From positions 1-64,000 of the forward strand of contig CAAGBS010000027.1 in NCBI GenBank assembly GCA_900768125.1: 64,000 nucleotides of DNA, in the 5' to 3' direction. Below the pieces are notes generated by a model. It made no database searches. It saw only the letters and a program-made list of their open reading frames with translations, and had not been told where the DNA came from. This DNA comes from Oscillospiraceae bacterium (lineage in GTDB: Bacteria; Bacillota; Clostridia; Oscillospirales; Ruminococcaceae). Shown here piece after piece: positions 52,201-59,353 of the stretch (the stretch's first letter is position 1; the number at the start of each line of letters is the position of its first letter). The position numbers were made by a program, and so were the translations under genes.

Positions 52201-52820
52201 GCGGACTTGACCACGTTATTGCTTCCGGCAAGAACGTAAATATCCTCGTATTTGATACCGAGGTTTACTCCAACACCGGCGGACAGGCTTCCAAGGCTAC
52301 CAACGTGGGTGCAGTTGCTCAGTTCGCGGCAGGCGGTAAGGACGTTAAGAAGAAGGATCTGGCAGGCATCGCAATGAGCTACGGCTACGTTTACGTTGCG
52401 CAGATCTCTATGGGCGCTGACAAGAACCAGTGCTTAAAGGCTATCGCTGAGGCTGAGGCTTATGACGGTCCGTCCCTCATCATTGCTTACGCACCGTGCA
52501 TCAACCACGGTATCAAGGGCGGTCTGACCATCGCTCAGCAGGTAGAGAAGGAAGCTGTAGAGGCTGGTTACTGGCACCTGTTCCGCTTCAACCCGGCGCT
52601 GGCAGACGAGGGCAAGAATCCGTTCTCCCTCGACAGCAAGGCTCCGACCGGCGATTACAAGGCATTCATGATGAGAGAGGTTCGCTACAACTCCCTCATG
52701 CGTGCTAACCCCGAGAGAGCTACCGTTCTGTTCGACAAGGCAGTTAAGAACGCGGCTGCTAAGTATAAGCACCTCGTTGAACTCCAGAATATGTACGGCG
52801 ATGAGTTCAAGCAGGACTAA
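49254..52820 (+). CDS. nifJ: Pyruvate:ferredoxin (flavodoxin) oxidoreductase
   Basis: This is the single-chain enzyme that oxidises pyruvate to acetyl-CoA and CO2 while reducing ferredoxin, central to fermentation in strict anaerobes. The 1188-residue product has all domains: pyruvate-binding and TPP domains at the N-terminus (YAFTDLAAIYPITPSSVMAE), two 4Fe-4S motifs (CIECNQCAFVCP near residue 693 and CTGCGVCANICP near 746), CAGCGETPYAK near 820, and the C-terminal TPP-binding GDGWAYDIGYGG (about 974) with YSNTGGQASKAT. Codon use is strongly biased, as expected for an abundant protein. It is monocistronic with a promoter and terminator. Confidence 0.98.
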   Translation: MAREKQTMDGNNAAAHVSYAFTDLAAIYPITPSSVMAEVTDSWSTAGVKNIFGEQVKVVEMQSEAGAAGAVHGSLSAGALTTTYTASQGLLLMIPNMYKIAGELLPSVIHVSARAVASHALSIFGDHSDIYACRQTGYAMLCSTNPQEVMDLGAVAHLSAIKGRVPFLHFFDGFRTSHEIQKIEKWDYETLKGMVDMDAVQAFRDRALNPEKPVLHGTAQNPDIFFQAREACNTYYNNVPNVVTEYMNKVNAEIGTDYKLFNYYGAPDAEEVIVAMGSVCDTIEETIDYLLKQGRKVGLVKVRLYRPFVSSAFAAAIPATVKKISVLDRTKEPGSLGEPLYLDVVAALKKENKFQDAQVFTGRYGLGSKDCNPAQIIAVYNNKTKPVFTLGINDDVTHLSLDITENPNTTPEGTTCCKFWGLGSDGTVGANKNSIKIIGDHTDMYAQAYFAYDSKKSGGVTISHLRFGKTPIKSTYFINKANFVACHNPSYIDKYDMVEDVVPGGSFLLNCHWTVDELDEKLPAPVKAYIAKNNINFYIINANKVAREIGLGNKTNTVLQSAFFSIANIIPPEDAITYMKKMAYKSFAKKGDDIVNMNYAAIEKGAGEVIKVDVPASWANAEGELPTHKAEGDNKFLVDFVNNVQIPVNAQRGDKIPVSTFVDIADGTFPQGSAAFEKRGIAVDVPEWIPENCIECNQCAFVCPHAVIRPVIMTADEAAAAPASVKTKDAMQLPGMKYTMVVSTLDCTGCGVCANICPAGAKDKSKSALVMKPIETQMDQQPVFDYAVSKVSDKPEVHEKFKETTVKGSQFKQPLLEFSGACAGCGETPYAKIVTQLFGDRMYIANATGCSSIWAGSEPSTPYTTNKEGKGPAWANSLFEDNAEFGYGMFLAQDTLRKRVQKKLKEAREVAHDDAKALIDEYFATENDGKANAAATKKLVSALEQCPAKEGIVGEILAAKNYLSKKSQWIFGGDGWAYDIGYGGLDHVIASGKNVNILVFDTEVYSNTGGQASKATNVGAVAQFAAGGKDVKKKDLAGIAMSYGYVYVAQISMGADKNQCLKAIAEAEAYDGPSLIIAYAPCINHGIKGGLTIAQQVEKEAVEAGYWHLFRFNPALADEGKNPFSLDSKAPTGDYKAFMMREVRYNSLMRANPERATVLFDKAVKNAAAKYKHLVELQNMYGDEFKQD

Positions 52821-52844
52821 TTTCAGATACTTCTGAATAATAAG

Positions 52845-52875
52845 ACTCCCCATCGGGTTCGGTGGGGAGTTTTTG
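52845..52875 (+). terminator. Terminator of nifJ
   Basis: An 8-bp perfect stem (52845-52852 with 52863-52870) is followed by TTTTTG, 25 bases after the nifJ stop. Read on the other strand the hairpin lies just past the Ig-like gene but has only a weak U-run. Confidence 0.88.
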
Positions 52876-52882
52876 TGTTTAA

Positions 52883-53584
52883 TTATGTGACTACGATTTT
52901 TATTTTCTTTGATGATTTACCGCTTTTGGCTGTGATTATCGTACTGCCTTTTGCCTTAGCGGTGACTTTTCCGGTGCTGGAAACTGTTGCTACGCTTGTC
53001 TTGGAACTCTTCCATGTCACGGTTCCGGAGCCTGTTGTGTCGGTGCCGAGGGAAAGCGTGCTTCCTTTGGGGAGATTGATGGTTATGTAGTTGATTTTGG
53101 CTGTTGAGGTGCTGGAGGGGTAGGTGGCGGTGAAGGTAATTTTGCCGTTGCCACTGTTGAGATATTTTACAAAGCGAATATAATAATCACCCTTGCTAAC
53201 TTGAAAACTAACAGTACCTTTAATTTGTTCAACAACATCGTTCCAATAATACCAATCGTTCACACTAACATAATGACCAGACGATAAATTATTGTCGGCA
53301 ATGGATACTTCATTTCCATTAGAATCGTATACACTAATAAAAAGATAATTAATTTTAGCGGTAAGATTAATTGACAAAAGTCCGTCTCTGCTAACGCTTA
53401 CCTTATAGGTAGCTTGGTCGCCATCAGAATACAAAGTCGTAGAAACCTGCTTACCGCTGGATATCGCCTTAGCCGTGTCGTAAATGCTGTCCGCACTGGC
53501 GGGTGTGGGAATGGCAACTGCCATTGTCAGCGTCACAGCTGCTATAGTGACAATCGCTGCGAGTTTTTTGAGTAGCCTTTTCAT
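52883..53584 (-). CDS. Secreted protein with bacterial Ig-like (BIG2) domain
   Basis: This 233-residue protein has a clear signal peptide (residues 1-31, basic start, hydrophobic core, cleavage after ASA). Its middle beta-rich domain (about 35-155) resembles pre-peptidase C-terminal type folds in pattern (YKVSVSRDGLLSINL, YYIRFVKY). A C-terminal group 2 Ig-like domain (about 165-233) contains VTWKSSKTSVATVSSTGKVTAKAKG. It is probably released or loosely attached to the surface; no LPXTG anchor is seen. The middle of the gene is much richer in A+T than the ends, suggesting a mosaic origin. It has its own promoter (53651-53679). Confidence 0.8.
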   Translation of the reverse strand: MKRLLKKLAAIVTIAAVTLTMAVAIPTPASADSIYDTAKAISSGKQVSTTLYSDGDQATYKVSVSRDGLLSINLTAKINYLFISVYDSNGNEVSIADNNLSSGHYVSVNDWYYWNDVVEQIKGTVSFQVSKGDYYIRFVKYLNSGNGKITFTATYPSSTSTAKINYITINLPKGSTLSLGTDTTGSGTVTWKSSKTSVATVSSTGKVTAKAKGSTIITAKSGKSSKKIKIVVT

Positions 53585-53650
53585 GTTTGTTACCTCTCAA
53601 TTCATAAATATTAACCACAAGGGCATATAATAGCCTTTGTAGTTTATTAA

Positions 53651-53679
53651 ATTATATCACAAATGCCTATATAATTCAA
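53651..53679 (-). promoter_or_regulatory. Promoter of the Ig-like protein gene
   Basis: On the minus strand TTGAAT (53674-53679) and TATAAT (53651-53656) are spaced by 17 nt. GAGAGG precedes the start codon at 53584. Confidence 0.75.
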
Positions 53680-53717
53680 GTAGGCGCGTAATATATTTTA
53701 ATTATAGAGGTATAAAA

Positions 53718-54053
53718 ATGGACTACTATGAAATCGGACAGAGAATACGAAAGGTCAGAAAGGCAAAGCGGCTGTCGCAGGAACAGCTTGCAGAGCAGGT
53801 CGGAATTTCCACCACTCATATGAGCCACATTGAAACCGGAAACACCAAGCTTTCCATAGAGGTATTTGCAGAAATATGCCGTGCGCTGGAATGCCGGGCT
53901 GACGAGATACTTTTCGGGGTGCGGGAAATCCAGACTGAACAGGCAGTCAGCGATATTGTATGCACGCTTTCAGACTGCTCACCGAGTGAACTGTGTTTTA
54001 TGGCAGACATTACGGCTTCGGTTTATTCAGCGCTTAAAAAATACAACAAATAA
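53718..54053 (+). CDS. XRE/Cro-type helix-turn-helix regulator
   Basis: This 111-residue DNA-binding protein has an N-terminal HTH_3 domain (about residues 7-62: IGQRIRKVRKAKRLSQEQLAE, then GISTTHMSHIETGNTKLS) and a short helical C-terminal tail (about 70-111), possibly for dimerisation. It starts after TAGAGG. It is divergent from the Ig-like gene, which it may control, and is followed by a terminator. Confidence 0.88.
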   Translation: MDYYEIGQRIRKVRKAKRLSQEQLAEQVGISTTHMSHIETGNTKLSIEVFAEICRALECRADEILFGVREIQTEQAVSDIVCTLSDCSPSELCFMADITASVYSALKKYNK

Positions 54054-54056
54054 CAG

Positions 54057-54084
54057 CCGCGCCCCATGTTCAGGGCGCGGTTTT
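54057..54084 (+). terminator. Terminator of the XRE regulator gene
   Basis: A perfect 8-bp GC stem (54057-54064 with 54073-54080) is followed by TTTT directly after the regulator's stop codon. Confidence 0.85.
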
Positions 54085-54085
54085 G

Positions 54086-54316
54086 CTATCTTGTAATCTC
54101 AATGGAGCGGGCGATATCTTCTATCTGCTCATCTGTGAATATGCCGCTTTCAAGGCTGATGTTGACGTACACGCAAAACTCGGTGCTGAATGCGAGTATT
54201 CCCGGCTGGTATGTGATTTCGCCGGGGCTTCCGCTTCCGTAATCCGCAACTATCCCGATTTTCGTTACCGCATTTTCGCTTGTTTCGTCCTGCCTTACTA
54301 CGGTATAATCGTTGTC
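54086..54316 (-). pseudogene. 3' remainder of the anti-sigma gene after an in-frame TAG
   Basis: The minus-strand frame of the anti-sigma gene (54317-54784) stays open for 76 more codons beyond its TAG at 54317-54319. It ends at a TAG at 54086-54088. The encoded stretch is protein-like (DNDYTVVRQDETSENAVTKIG, then a CVYVNISLES segment and a helix DEQIEDIARSIEI) and has the look of the C-terminus of DUF4367-type anti-sigma extracellular domains. There is no start codon with a ribosome-binding site of its own. Either the gene carries a nonsense mutation or the TAG is read through. Confidence 0.65.
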
Positions 54317-54784
54317 CTAGTTTGCCTGGGCGCTTAACATCAGCTGATTGTATACCATTCGGTAAAAATTAGGGGCGGAGCGCTCTATGCCGTCGTACAG
54401 CTCAAATGTGCTGTAGTCGGCGGTGCCGACTGTTTCGCCGTTCAGCTTTATATCCATCGGCGACCAGCCGCCCTGCGCGTTCTCCGATTTTTCTATCACG
54501 CACCCGGCGGGAAGCTGTATCGTCATTCTGAACGGCTCGATGTCGTATATAGCCGCGCTGTGTTCCGTCCTGTTTGCAAAGCTGTTCGGGAAGTTCACGC
54601 GGAATATCGAATAGACCGCCCCGGTCAGCAGAGCCGCTCCGGCGATAACAGCAGCGCAGAGTGCGGTCACGCGGGTGAGTTTCCGGCGGCGGTGGGAGGC
54701 TTTCCGCTGGCTGACGTATTCATCGCATTCAGCAAGGAACTGCTCGGATATTCCACCGATGGCTTCTAATAATTTGTCGCTCAT
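54317..54784 (-). CDS. Anti-sigma factor-like membrane protein, truncated
   Basis: The 155-residue product has a cytoplasmic N-terminal part (about 1-35), one membrane helix (about 36-58: VTALCAAVIAGAALLTGAVYS) and an external part with a QLPAGCVIEKSENAQGG stretch. This layout and its position directly after an ECF sigma gene (4-bp overlap) identify it as the cognate anti-sigma protein. It stops early: the same frame continues for 76 codons beyond the TAG. The short form keeps the sigma-binding and membrane parts but loses the end of the sensor domain. Confidence 0.75.
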   Translation of the reverse strand: MSDKLLEAIGGISEQFLAECDEYVSQRKASHRRRKLTRVTALCAAVIAGAALLTGAVYSIFRVNFPNSFANRTEHSAAIYDIEPFRMTIQLPAGCVIEKSENAQGGWSPMDIKLNGETVGTADYSTFELYDGIERSAPNFYRMVYNQLMLSAQAN

Positions 54785-55341
54785 AGTGTGTGACCCTCCT
54801 TTTCAAGCGCTTTTTGCAGGGATATCCGCTCGCGGCGGAGAATTGCGGCGGTCCTGCTTACGGTGATATCCAGGTCGGAAGCTACTTCAGCTACCGGCTT
54901 CAGGTAAAAATATCGCAGGATAAACACGGCGCGTTTTTCTCGGGGGAGGGAAGCCAGCCACTTTTCAATCATCTCTGCAAGCTGTGCGGCTTCGAACTGC
55001 TTTTCAACGCTGACGTCCGAGGGAACGCACTCGTCTAGTTCGGACAGCGCGCAGGCGTACTCGCCGGAGCCGCGCTTCTGCGCTGTTTTCCTGCGGAGTC
55101 GGTCAACGGCGAGGTTGCGGGTTATCCTGCTGAGAAACGCGGAGAGCGAGAGCGGCTTTGCTGGCGGGATAGAGTTCCACGCGCCGAGCCATGTGTCGTT
55201 GACGCATTCCTCGGAATCGGGTCGGCTGTTAAGTATCCGCTGAGCGATACTCATGCACAGCCCGCCGTATTTCTCGGAGGAGCGGGTCAGCGCCTGTTCA
55301 TCGCGGGCGAAGTAAAGTTCGATTATCTGGGTATCTTCCAT
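54781..55341 (-). CDS. ECF-type RNA polymerase sigma factor
   Basis: This is an extracytoplasmic-function sigma factor of 186 residues with region 2 (about 10-90: IAQRILNSRPDSEECVNDTWL, LSRITRNLAVDRLRR) and region 4 (about 125-175: LPREKRAVFILRYFY, VAEVASDLDITVSRTAAIL). It directs transcription in response to envelope signals when its membrane anti-sigma partner lets go. It starts at ATG 55341 after GGGTGAGGTG and overlaps the anti-sigma gene by 4 bp. I see no clear promoter in the short gap after the punA terminator. Confidence 0.92.
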   Translation of the reverse strand: MEDTQIIELYFARDEQALTRSSEKYGGLCMSIAQRILNSRPDSEECVNDTWLGAWNSIPPAKPLSLSAFLSRITRNLAVDRLRRKTAQKRGSGEYACALSELDECVPSDVSVEKQFEAAQLAEMIEKWLASLPREKRAVFILRYFYLKPVAEVASDLDITVSRTAAILRRERISLQKALEKEGHTL

Positions 55342-55378
55342 ATTATCACCTCACCCTTTAAGTCGCAAAAAAGAGCAG

Positions 55379-55408
55379 AAAAATGCGCCCTCCGTGAAAA
55401 AGGGCGCA
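55379..55408 (-). terminator. Terminator after punA
   Basis: A perfect 7-bp stem (55384-55390 with 55402-55408) is followed on the minus strand by five T. It closes the long minus-strand block that ends with punA. Confidence 0.85.
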
Positions 55409-55413
55409 ATATT

Positions 55414-56244
55414 TTATGCGTTGTGGATATCCTTAATCGCCTGAGTTACCAGCTTCTTGAAAAGCGGGGCAACTCTGTCGGCGGTCTCCTGTACCTCTGC
55501 ATGGGTGAGGGGATTCACCGATATTCCCGCCGCAAGGTTGCTTATGCAGGAGATTCCGCATATCTCCATTCCCGCGTGGCGGGCGGCTATAGCTTCGATG
55601 GCGGTGGACATTCCTACCGCGTCAGCGCCGAGGCGCTCGTAAGCGCGTATCTCTGCGGGGGTCTCGTACTGCGGACCGGTGGTCTGGATATACACGCCCT
55701 TGCGGAGCGGTACTCCGGCGGTCACTGCGGCGTTTTCGATTATCTTACGCAGGCGGCGGCTGTATACCTCGGACATATCCGGGAAGCGCACACCCAGCTC
55801 GTCGATATTCTCCCCGATTAGCGGAGAGGGTACCGACATGGATATCTGGTCGGTTATCAGCATGAAGTCCCCGGCGTTGAAGCTGCGGTTTATACCGCCC
55901 GCCGCGTTGGTCAGGAACAGCACCTTTGCGCCCATCAGCTTCATCAGCCTGATGGGGAGCACTACGTCCTGCGGCTTGTAGCCCTCGTAGAAATGCACTC
56001 TGCCCTGCATTGCGACTATCGGCACGCCGCCCGCATAGCCGAACACGAAGCGTCCCTTGTGACCGGGAACGGTGGATACCGGGAAACCCTCGATATCGTG
56101 GTAATCCAGAGTTTTAGCGACTTCCATCGTGTCCGCATAGTCGCCGAGACCGCTGCCCAGTATCAGCGCTGTCTCCGGCTTGAATGTTATCTTCTTCTGC
56201 ACGCATTCGAAGCACTTCATCAGCTTTTCGTAATTTTCGTTCAT
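55414..56244 (-). CDS. punA: Purine nucleoside phosphorylase, trimeric type
   Basis: PNP cleaves inosine, guanosine and related nucleosides with phosphate to give base and ribose 1-phosphate. The 276-residue product has LILGSGLGDYAD, VPGHKGRFVFG, VAMQGRVHFYEGY, LTNAAGGIN and the substrate-binding QTTGPQYETPAEIRAY with VGMSTAIEAIAARH, all typical of the trimeric family. It overlaps the DUF2625 gene by 4 bp (ATGA). Being in one transcript with ahcY, it can deal with nucleosides arising from methyl-cycle adenosine after deamination. Confidence 0.96.
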   Translation of the reverse strand: MNENYEKLMKCFECVQKKITFKPETALILGSGLGDYADTMEVAKTLDYHDIEGFPVSTVPGHKGRFVFGYAGGVPIVAMQGRVHFYEGYKPQDVVLPIRLMKLMGAKVLFLTNAAGGINRSFNAGDFMLITDQISMSVPSPLIGENIDELGVRFPDMSEVYSRRLRKIIENAAVTAGVPLRKGVYIQTTGPQYETPAEIRAYERLGADAVGMSTAIEAIAARHAGMEICGISCISNLAAGISVNPLTHAEVQETADRVAPLFKKLVTQAIKDIHNA

Positions 56245-56864
56245 TCTGCACCTCCATCGTCCGGTGTTACATTATCCTGGCAGTTCAGCTTTTTCATGAC
56301 CTCTATCTCTACGTCCTGCAGTTCTTTCATCGAAACTGCCGCTGTGGAGCGGGGCTTGTCCCCGGCTTCCGACCACAGGGGCGGGTAAACGCTCACGCCC
56401 TTGTCCGCGGGAAGCTCGTCATAGAGCACACCGGGGCATTCCCTGATATAAGGGCGGTAGAACTGTTCTATTTCTTCCTTGCTGCAGGCGAACTCCAGAA
56501 GCTCGTCGAAGTTGTCGCCGAACTCCTCGACCATCAGCTCGTCAGGCGCAAGGTAGAGTAAAGTTCCCTGCTTGTCCAGTCCGAATATGCCGCCGAAAAC
56601 GTCTTCGGCTACTATAGTCATGCCCATCTCGGAAAGTCTTTCGTTGCGCTCGAAGAAATCTATAATGCCGCTGCCGAGAAACCGGAGCATTCCGTTTACC
56701 GAAACGCCGCCAGTGCCCGCCAGAAGCGCCGCGAGGGGAGTAAATTCTCCGCCCTGGGAGCGCAGTTTCTTCGCTTTTTCCTCGTCCGGCGGAAGCACCT
56801 CAATGTCGCATTCCGAGGAATCGAACAGCTTTTGCAGCTGCTCTAACTGTTCGTCAAGGGTCAT
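56241..56864 (-). CDS. DUF2625-like protein of unknown function
   Basis: This is a 207-residue soluble protein. The pattern EVLPPDEEKAKKL, then PLAALLAGTGGVSVNGMLRFLGSG, TIVAEDVFGGIFGLD, LLYLAPDELMVEEFGDNFDELL matches my memory of the DUF2625 family. No catalytic motif is visible. It starts one base after the ahcY stop codon, with its GGGAGG inside the ahcY end, and overlaps punA by 4 bp. It is therefore translated in step with both metabolic enzymes. Whether it shares their pathway is unknown. Confidence 0.75.
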   Translation of the reverse strand: MTLDEQLEQLQKLFDSSECDIEVLPPDEEKAKKLRSQGGEFTPLAALLAGTGGVSVNGMLRFLGSGIIDFFERNERLSEMGMTIVAEDVFGGIFGLDKQGTLLYLAPDELMVEEFGDNFDELLEFACSKEEIEQFYRPYIRECPGVLYDELPADKGVSVYPPLWSEAGDKPRSTAAVSMKELQDVEIEVMKKLNCQDNVTPDDGGAE

Positions 56865-56865
56865 A

Positions 56866-58122
56866 TCAGACCTCCCAGCTTCCGAGATACTTTTCCTGCT
56901 CGGGGGTGAGCTTATCTATTTCAAGTCCCCAGTAGCTTATTTTGCGGAGCGCTACTTCGCGGTCTATCTCCTTGGGTACGTTGACGGTCATGTGGTCGCC
57001 GGACTTTACTGCCGCGCTGTTCTGCGCGATATACTTCGCGGAAAGCGCCTGTATAGCGAAGCTCATGTCCATTATCTCGGCGGGGTGGCCGTCTCCGGCG
57101 GCGAGGTTAACAAGTCTGCCCTCGGCGATGACGAATACTGTCTTGCCGTTTGCCAGCTTATAGCCCATGATGTTGTTGCGGGCAAGGTAGGATTCAGCCG
57201 CTATTTCGCGGAGCTTCGCCATGTTGACCTCCACGTCAAAGTGACCTGCGTTGCAGCAGATAGCGCCGTCCTTCATGTTGAGGAATGCTTCCTCGCCGAT
57301 GACGTCGGCGCAGCCGGTCACGGTCACGAAGAAGTCGCCGACCTTTGCAGCTTCGCGCATGGGCATTACCTTGAAGCCGTCCATTACTGCTTCCATTGCC
57401 TTTATCGGGTCTATCTCGGTGACGATGACGTCAGCGCCGAGACCTTTTGCGCGCATTGCAACGCCCTTACCGCACCAGCCGTAGCCTGCAACTACAACGT
57501 TCTTTCCGGCTACGATAAGATTCGTAGTGCGGTTGATCCCGTCCCAGACGGACTGTCCGGTGCCGTAGCGGTTGTCGAAAAGGTGCTTGCAGTCCGCGTC
57601 GTTTACGAGGACCATCGGGAATTTAAGCGCGCCGTCCCTGTCCATTGCTTTCAGGCGGATTATTCCGGTGGTGGTCTCCTCGCAGCCGCCAAGCACATCG
57701 GGGATAAGCTCGGGGTATTCGTTGTGGATAAGGTTCACGAGGTCGCCGCCGTCATCGATTATCACGTTAGGACGCGCCTTGATGACCTGGGAGATGTGGC
57801 GGTGATACTCCTCATCGGAAGCGTCGTACCATGCGAATACGTTCAGTCCATCGTGGACTAGTGCCGCGGCTACGTCGTCCTGGGTGGACAGCGGGTTGCT
57901 TCCGGTGACGTACATCTCTGCGCCGCCTGCCGCCAGCACTTTGCAGAGGTATGCGGTCTTGGCTTCGAGGTGAACGGAGAGCGCCACGCGAAGTCCTGCA
58001 AAGGGCTTCTCCTGCTCAAATTCCTTTTCGATGCCGTTGAGCAGCGGCATGTTGCGCTTTACCCATGCTATCTTGCGTGCGCCGCTTTCCCAGAGGTCGG
58101 GGTTTCTTATTTCGTGTGCCAT
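56866..58122 (-). CDS. ahcY: Adenosylhomocysteinase
   Basis: This enzyme splits S-adenosylhomocysteine into adenosine and homocysteine, clearing the inhibitor left by methyltransferases. The 418-residue product has the family's NAD-binding region VVAGYGWCGKGVAMRAKGLGA (about residue 205) and the surrounding TVTGCADVI, GHFDVEV blocks, plus the N-terminal LHLEAKT-like SVHLEAKTAYL. It ends in EKYLGSWEV; the usual C-terminal lysine-tyrosine tail of eukaryotic forms is absent, as in the shorter bacterial class. It starts after AAGGAG, 34 bp past the SOD-like gene. Confidence 0.95.
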   Translation of the reverse strand: MAHEIRNPDLWESGARKIAWVKRNMPLLNGIEKEFEQEKPFAGLRVALSVHLEAKTAYLCKVLAAGGAEMYVTGSNPLSTQDDVAAALVHDGLNVFAWYDASDEEYHRHISQVIKARPNVIIDDGGDLVNLIHNEYPELIPDVLGGCEETTTGIIRLKAMDRDGALKFPMVLVNDADCKHLFDNRYGTGQSVWDGINRTTNLIVAGKNVVVAGYGWCGKGVAMRAKGLGADVIVTEIDPIKAMEAVMDGFKVMPMREAAKVGDFFVTVTGCADVIGEEAFLNMKDGAICCNAGHFDVEVNMAKLREIAAESYLARNNIMGYKLANGKTVFVIAEGRLVNLAAGDGHPAEIMDMSFAIQALSAKYIAQNSAAVKSGDHMTVNVPKEIDREVALRKISYWGLEIDKLTPEQEKYLGSWEV

Positions 58123-58156
58123 GATATTATTCTCCTTTATGTTAAAACTTGCTTTT

Positions 58157-58663
58157 TTACAGTATTTCTGCGAATATCCCGCAGGCTATCCGTTTTTCGG
58201 AGTTTCCGGCGGGCCGGGTCATGAAGTCATCGGGCATGGAGTGGAGTATCAGCGGCTTTCCGGAGTAGTCCGAGATAAGCGCCTTTCCCAGGTATACTTC
58301 CATCGCCGCATAGCCGTCCCGGTCGGATATCACCGGAGGGAGGTCGCCCGCGTGGTAAGGGTGCCTGCCGCACCAGGTGCCCTCAGGGCACAGGCTGAGA
58401 TGGTTTCCGGCCTCTGTGAACGGCTCCTCGGAAGCCGCCGCGCCGCATATCACGCCGTTGTGGACGTGGAAACCGAATACCCGGTCGGCGGGAAGTCCGG
58501 CAAACTCTGCCTGGAGATACAGTGCGCCGTCAAGAATATAGGCGAAGACGCTGCCCTGAACGTCCGGAAATTCCGCGCTTCCGCGAAGCTCGCTGTGAAG
58601 CGCGGGGGCTTCCGCCGCCATATATGCGAACTGATTTGCCTGTGACAAAGTGTTTTTCTGCAT
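58157..58663 (-). CDS. Cu/Zn superoxide dismutase-family protein
   Basis: This 168-residue protein has the Cu/Zn-SOD beta-barrel pattern. The metal ligands can be lined up: two His in FGFHVHNG, His in GNHLS, His and His in RHPYHAGDLP, Asp in the following ISD, and His in LHSMPDD; the RPAGNSEKRIACGIF end supplies the active-site Arg. No signal peptide is visible, which is odd for this family in Gram-positives. Activity in an anaerobe is an inference; it could be a metal-binding relative such as YojM. It starts after GAGAGG and is part of the minus-strand block. Confidence 0.8.
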   Translation of the reverse strand: MQKNTLSQANQFAYMAAEAPALHSELRGSAEFPDVQGSVFAYILDGALYLQAEFAGLPADRVFGFHVHNGVICGAAASEEPFTEAGNHLSLCPEGTWCGRHPYHAGDLPPVISDRDGYAAMEVYLGKALISDYSGKPLILHSMPDDFMTRPAGNSEKRIACGIFAEIL

Positions 58664-58709
58664 AACGATTACCTCTCTTTCAGGTAAGTATATGCTGAAA
58701 AAGGCTGTA

Positions 58710-59339
58710 TTACGCCTGCGCCGCCAGTGAGTTCAGGAGACGGGTGAGTTCTTCTTCCAGACAGGAATAGAACAGCGTGAACAGTATATCTGCGCTTCCC
58801 AGCAGGAAAACGTTCTTGTTGGTTATCGCGGCGAGAGTGGGGACGTAGGTATAGATATAGCCCTTGTACCACTCGGCGTCATAGGCGGGGACGGGCTTTC
58901 CGGATTTCACAATGCGGCGTATCTCCTCGAAGTCGTCGGGGATAACGTTGTCGTAATTCCCGGCGCCCTTGGCTATCACCATGTCGTAGATGGTCTTTAT
59001 CTGCTTGTCGTTGAGGTAGCCGCCGGAGGTCTTCACGTTTTTCAGCACCGGCAGTCTTACCGCGAATGAATACACCATCAGCGACAGCACGCGCTCGTAT
59101 TCCGGGGTGTTCATCTCGGCGCAGCGCTCCTTGTCCAGCTTTATGCCGGTGTTGTAGAGACAGGTGGTGTCCGAGATGTTGTTGAGCGCTATCTTGAATA
59201 TATCCTTGATGTTGATGTTATAGAAGTCCTTGTCCGCTATCATGTAGATGTACTTCACTGCATTGAACAGCGATACTCCGGCTTTCACCACCGTTTCGGA
59301 TATCATTGTGAACGCTGTTCTTTCACTGATAAATTCCAT
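58710..59339 (-). CDS. Hypothetical protein
   Basis: I do not recognise this 209-residue protein. It is mostly helical by composition, rich in Ile, Tyr and Asn, with moderately hydrophobic patches near residues 14-34 and 165-200 that are too polar for clear membrane helices. It starts after GGAGGAAC, 14 bp downstream of the histidine kinase gene, and precedes the SOD-like gene by 46 bp. Position suggests it might be a target or helper of the two-component system. Confidence 0.55.
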   Translation of the reverse strand: MEFISERTAFTMISETVVKAGVSLFNAVKYIYMIADKDFYNINIKDIFKIALNNISDTTCLYNTGIKLDKERCAEMNTPEYERVLSLMVYSFAVRLPVLKNVKTSGGYLNDKQIKTIYDMVIAKGAGNYDNVIPDDFEEIRRIVKSGKPVPAYDAEWYKGYIYTYVPTLAAITNKNVFLLGSADILFTLFYSCLEEELTRLLNSLAAQA

Positions 59340-59353
59340 TTTGTTCCTCCTGC

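Noticed and set aside
50721..52214. 497-codon minus-strand ORF opposite nifJ
   Set aside because: It is antisense to a strongly codon-biased gene with complete domains. Long antisense frames are expected from such codon bias.
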